Assembly: GCA_905215275.1 (NCBI GenBank)
Contig: CAJMPE010000074.1
Location: 1 to 8,903, forward strand
DNA from: an uncultured bacterium
GTDB taxonomy: Bacteria; Actinomycetota; Coriobacteriia; Coriobacteriales; Coriobacteriaceae
Direction of reading: 5' to 3'
Length of the DNA stretch: 8,903 nucleotides
In this document: in pieces, positions 6,822 to 8,903 of the stretch
Position numbering within the stretch: the stretch's first letter is position 1
Layout: each line of letters starts with the position of its first letter
Program-made: the position numbers and the translations under genes
Notes under the pieces: generated by a model
Told to the model about the DNA's origin: nothing
The model's input: the letters and a program-made list of their open reading frames with translations, nothing else
Databases searched by the model: none

Positions 6822-8263
6822 TAATGGGTAGGGTCAGCGGAATTAGTAGAGTCGGCAGGCACAATGCCAAGGATGTGCTCCAGGGTATCGAGCAGCTCAT
6901 GCGGCATGGTCGACACCACATGAACCTCGGCGCCGCGACTGGTAAGGCTTGCGAGTAAATCGTCACGATGATACTCGTCAAGCGTCATGCCGTCAGCGTT
7001 GAACATGAGCTTAGGCACAAAGAGCATAACCCCCGACAGGTCCTGCGGCAGCTGCTCCAGGATATCGCTGGCGACGATGAGGCCGGTCACGTCCACGTTG
7101 CCGCCAAAGTAGCGGTTCTTGATGGCCGTGACGGTGCCGGAAAGGCCCTGTGGAGACTCCACGAAGCGGGCGACGGTATCGCGTGCGCTGGCGCCCGAAA
7201 GACATACCAGGCGCTGGTCGCGGGCAGTCATAGCCTTGCGAACGCGGGCAAGGCGCTCGGCGTCGGCGGCAAGCACGTCGTCGGTCTCGTCCAGATACGA
7301 GCGGATCATGCCGATGCCGTCGTAGTACTGCGGGTAACCGTCGTAAAAGTCCGCCTCGGGCGGCTCGATGCCGGCGTCCAGATAGAACTCGTCGCTCATC
7401 TGGAACGTGTGGCGGCCAAAGCGCTCGTACGCGCGATCCTGGAAGGGCCGGATCATGGCGATAGTCTCGCGTGCGAGCTCGGGTTTGTCGCTGTAGGACC
7501 AGCTAAAACGGTTCTGATGCTTGGTAAAACCGAGCGGCACAATGCCCAGGCTGGTGATTTGCTCGTGCTCCTCGCAAAAGCGCAGGGTCTTTTCCAGCTC
7601 CTCGCCGTCGTTCATGCCGGGGCACAAAACGATCTGCGCGTGGATCTCGATGCCGGCGGCCATGATGGTCTCGAGCACGTCCATGCCGCGCTGGGCGTTG
7701 CGGCCCATCATGCGGCGGCGGACGTCGGGGCTCACGGCGTGGACCGACACGTTCATGGGGCTCATGTTGCGCTGGATGACGTTTTGAACATCTTCGTCGG
7801 TGAGGTTCGTGAGCGTGACAAAGTTGCCCTGCAAAAAGCTCAGGCGATAATCGTCGTCGCGGATGTAGAGCGTGGAGCGACCGCCCTTGGGCAGCATGGT
7901 CATAAAGCAGAACACGCAGGCGTTGACGCAGGTGCGCATGCCGTCAAAGATGGGGCCGTCGAACTCAAGGCCCCAGTCCTCGCCCGGGAAGCGGTCGAGT
8001 TCCACGGGGGTGACGGTGTTGTCGCGCGGGTCGAGAACCTCGAGGTCGACGGTGTCGTCGTCTGCCTCCCAGAGCCACACGATCATGTCGGTAAGCCGCT
8101 CGCCGTTGACCGTGAGCACGCGCATGCCCGGCTCGATACCCACATCCCATGCGGGCGATTCGGGGCGCACGTTCTTAACGAGCGCGCCATCACCCGGCTC
8201 GGGGTCGCGGCTGCGCCCGTAATCGGCCACCTCGGCGGCGTATGCGGGTACGGTCTGGTCCAT
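6821..8263 (-). CDS. PDZ / radical-SAM / DUF512 protein of unknown function
   Basis: A 480-residue protein of the DUF512 family. The N-terminus (about 25-80) looks like a PDZ domain, with VKNVRPESPAWDVGIEPGMR and VNGERL. A radical-SAM core follows with the cluster motif CVNACVFC (C112, C116, C119, CX3CX2C spacing), which should hold a [4Fe-4S] cluster and use S-adenosylmethionine. The DUF512 part fills roughly residues 255-460, with FGGNVDVTGL (386-395) and FNADGMTLDEY (421-431). No substrate is known for this family to my knowledge. Its place just upstream of der is shared with many Firmicutes. The ATG at 8263 is 2 bases after the ispH stop. The open frame continues to 8368, but only inside ispH. 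Another seven-residue insert such as a SPASM cluster motif is not obvious. Confidence 0.9.
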   Translation of the reverse strand: MDQTVPAYAAEVADYGRSRDPEPGDGALVKNVRPESPAWDVGIEPGMRVLTVNGERLTDMIVWLWEADDDTVDLEVLDPRDNTVTPVELDRFPGEDWGLEFDGPIFDGMRTCVNACVFCFMTMLPKGGRSTLYIRDDDYRLSFLQGNFVTLTNLTDEDVQNVIQRNMSPMNVSVHAVSPDVRRRMMGRNAQRGMDVLETIMAAGIEIHAQIVLCPGMNDGEELEKTLRFCEEHEQITSLGIVPLGFTKHQNRFSWSYSDKPELARETIAMIRPFQDRAYERFGRHTFQMSDEFYLDAGIEPPEADFYDGYPQYYDGIGMIRSYLDETDDVLAADAERLARVRKAMTARDQRLVCLSGASARDTVARFVESPQGLSGTVTAIKNRYFGGNVDVTGLIVASDILEQLPQDLSGVMLFVPKLMFNADGMTLDEYHRDDLLASLTSRGAEVHVVSTMPHELLDTLEHILGIVPADSTNSADPTH

Positions 8264-8265
8264 GA

Positions 8266-8903
8266 TTAGCGGCAAAGCTCCTTGATGCGCGCGACGGCGC
8301 GTTCGATGTGTTCTTGCGGGGTGGAGGCTCCGGCGGTGATGCCGATGTGGTGTGCGGTGGCAAACCATGCGGCCTCGAGCTCGGAAGCTTCCTCGATGTG
8401 ATGGGTATGCTCGCAGGCATCGGCGCAGATCTGTGCCAGGCGGCGCGTGTTGCCGGAGTTTTTGCCACCCACGACGACCATGCAGTCGCAGCGGGTGGCA
8501 AGTGCGGCGGCCGCCTGCTGGCGCTCGCTCGTGGCGGCGCAGATGGTGTTGATCACGCGCAGTTCCTGCACGAGCGGGGTGATGGAGGCCACAACCTCGG
8601 CCAGGTTCTGCGCGGTCTGGGTGGTCTGCACAACCAGGCCCACCTTGCCCTTGAGTGACAGCGCGTCCGCATCGTCGGCACAGCTCACGACCTGCGCGTC
8701 ATCGCCGGCGTGGCCCAGGATGCCCTCGACCTCGGGATGCCCCTCCTTGCCGAGAATGACGATGAGGCGTCCGGCGCGGCTTTCCTCGTCAACGATGCGG
8801 TGGATTTTGTGCACGAACGGGCAGGTCGCGTCGAAAATCTCGCAGTTCTTCGCGCGGAAGGCATCATAGACCGCGCGCGGCACGCCGTGCGCCCGAATGA
8901 GCA
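8266..8903 (-). CDS. ispH: 4-hydroxy-3-methylbut-2-enyl diphosphate reductase (IspH, LytB), missing its N-terminus at the right edge
   Basis: IspH is the last enzyme of the MEP pathway. It uses an oxygen-sensitive iron-sulfur cluster to turn HMBPP into isopentenyl and dimethylallyl diphosphate. The frame is open to the window edge. Its first visible residues, LIRAHGVP, match an internal IspH motif, so the GTG at 8883 is an internal valine codon and not the start. Visible motifs are DATCPFVHKIH (cluster Cys at 8821-8823), GKEGHPEVEGILG (substrate His at 8737-8739), QTTQT, NTICAATSERQ (cluster Cys at 8539-8541), GGKNSGNTRRL and AGASTPQE. About 212 residues are present. Roughly 70 residues, including the first cluster cysteine, lie outside. 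It ends as a separate protein, without the ribosomal S1 fusion seen in some Clostridia. Confidence 0.96.
   Translation of the reverse strand, partial: LIRAHGVPRAVYDAFRAKNCEIFDATCPFVHKIHRIVDEESRAGRLIVILGKEGHPEVEGILGHAGDDAQVVSCADDADALSLKGKVGLVVQTTQTAQNLAEVVASITPLVQELRVINTICAATSERQQAAAALATRCDCMVVVGGKNSGNTRRLAQICADACEHTHHIEEASELEAAWFATAHHIGITAGASTPQEHIERAVARIKELCR
8278..8283 (-). promoter_or_regulatory. Distant Shine-Dalgarno candidate for the DUF512 gene
   Basis: AAGGAG on the minus strand, 14 bases before the ATG at 8263, which is too far for a typical site. An in-frame TTG at 8275 is only 2 bases from it, which is too close. The gene may therefore start by coupling to termination at the ispH stop. 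Confidence 0.35.

Noticed and set aside
6811..6981. N-terminal extension of der by 57 codons
   Set aside because: It lies inside the DUF512 gene, does not resemble Der, and the ATG at 6810 has a good ribosome site exactly where Der homology starts.
6968..8269. Open frame of 433 codons on the plus strand, opposite the DUF512 gene
   Set aside because: It mirrors the well-supported DUF512 gene, has a His, Val, Ala and Gly-rich composition typical of antisense frames, and shows no motif or ribosome site that I recognise.
8264..8368. N-terminal extension of the DUF512 protein by 35 codons
   Set aside because: It lies inside ispH, is Arg/His-rich with no family similarity, and would force a long overlap.
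8881..8883. GTG as the start of ispH
   Set aside because: The frame stays open to the window edge, and the residues before it (LIRAHG) match an internal IspH motif, so it is an internal valine codon.
1..8903. Search for CRISPR arrays, tRNA or rRNA genes, insertion sequences, attachment sites, riboswitches and terminators
   Set aside because: The window is almost wholly coding, with no gap above 18 bases. I saw no repeat arrays, transposase motifs or hairpins followed by T-runs.

Overview
This window is a single uninterrupted run of ten protein genes, all on the minus strand and read from right to left. The order of transcription is ispH (5' end outside the window), a DUF512 radical-SAM gene, der, plsY, gpsA, rpe, a NifS/IscS-type cysteine desulfurase gene, a NIF3/DUF34 gene, a coiled-coil zinc-ribbon gene, and coaBC (3' end outside the window). 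Neighbouring genes overlap by 4 to 8 bases or are separated by 18 bases or less. There is no gap large enough for a separate promoter, RNA gene, terminator or mobile element. The layout indicates one long polycistronic transcript.

The DNA is GC-rich, and most genes have clear Shine-Dalgarno sites (AGGAG type). The protein sequences and the DUF512-der-plsY-gpsA order, which is also common in Clostridia, suggest a GC-rich anaerobic Gram-positive. My best guess is class Coriobacteriia (Actinomycetota), perhaps Collinsella-like. This is recognition from memory, not a computed placement.

Region by region: 8266-8903 holds most of IspH, the last [4Fe-4S] enzyme of the MEP isoprenoid pathway. 6821-8263 holds a PDZ plus radical-SAM plus DUF512 protein of unknown function. 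5476-6810 encodes Der, the double-GTPase assembly factor of the 50S ribosomal subunit. 4800-5483 and 3783-4790 encode PlsY and GpsA, which make glycerol-3-phosphate and acylate it to start phospholipid synthesis. 3093-3764 encodes ribulose-phosphate 3-epimerase. 1908-3086 encodes a group I cysteine desulfurase. 1102-1911 and 386-1105 encode a NIF3-family metalloprotein and a coiled-coil protein with an altered C-terminal zinc ribbon. 1-382 encodes the N-terminal decarboxylase domain of CoaBC for coenzyme A synthesis.

The genes are mostly core housekeeping: isoprenoids, ribosome assembly, phospholipids, the pentose phosphate pathway, sulfur mobilisation and coenzyme A. A loose theme is that two [4Fe-4S] proteins (IspH and the radical-SAM protein) share the transcript with a sulfur donor enzyme and a NIF3 metal protein. 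I do not see a clearly new system. The points most worth a second look are the uncharacterised radical-SAM protein next to Der and the zinc ribbon that has lost one of its expected cysteines.
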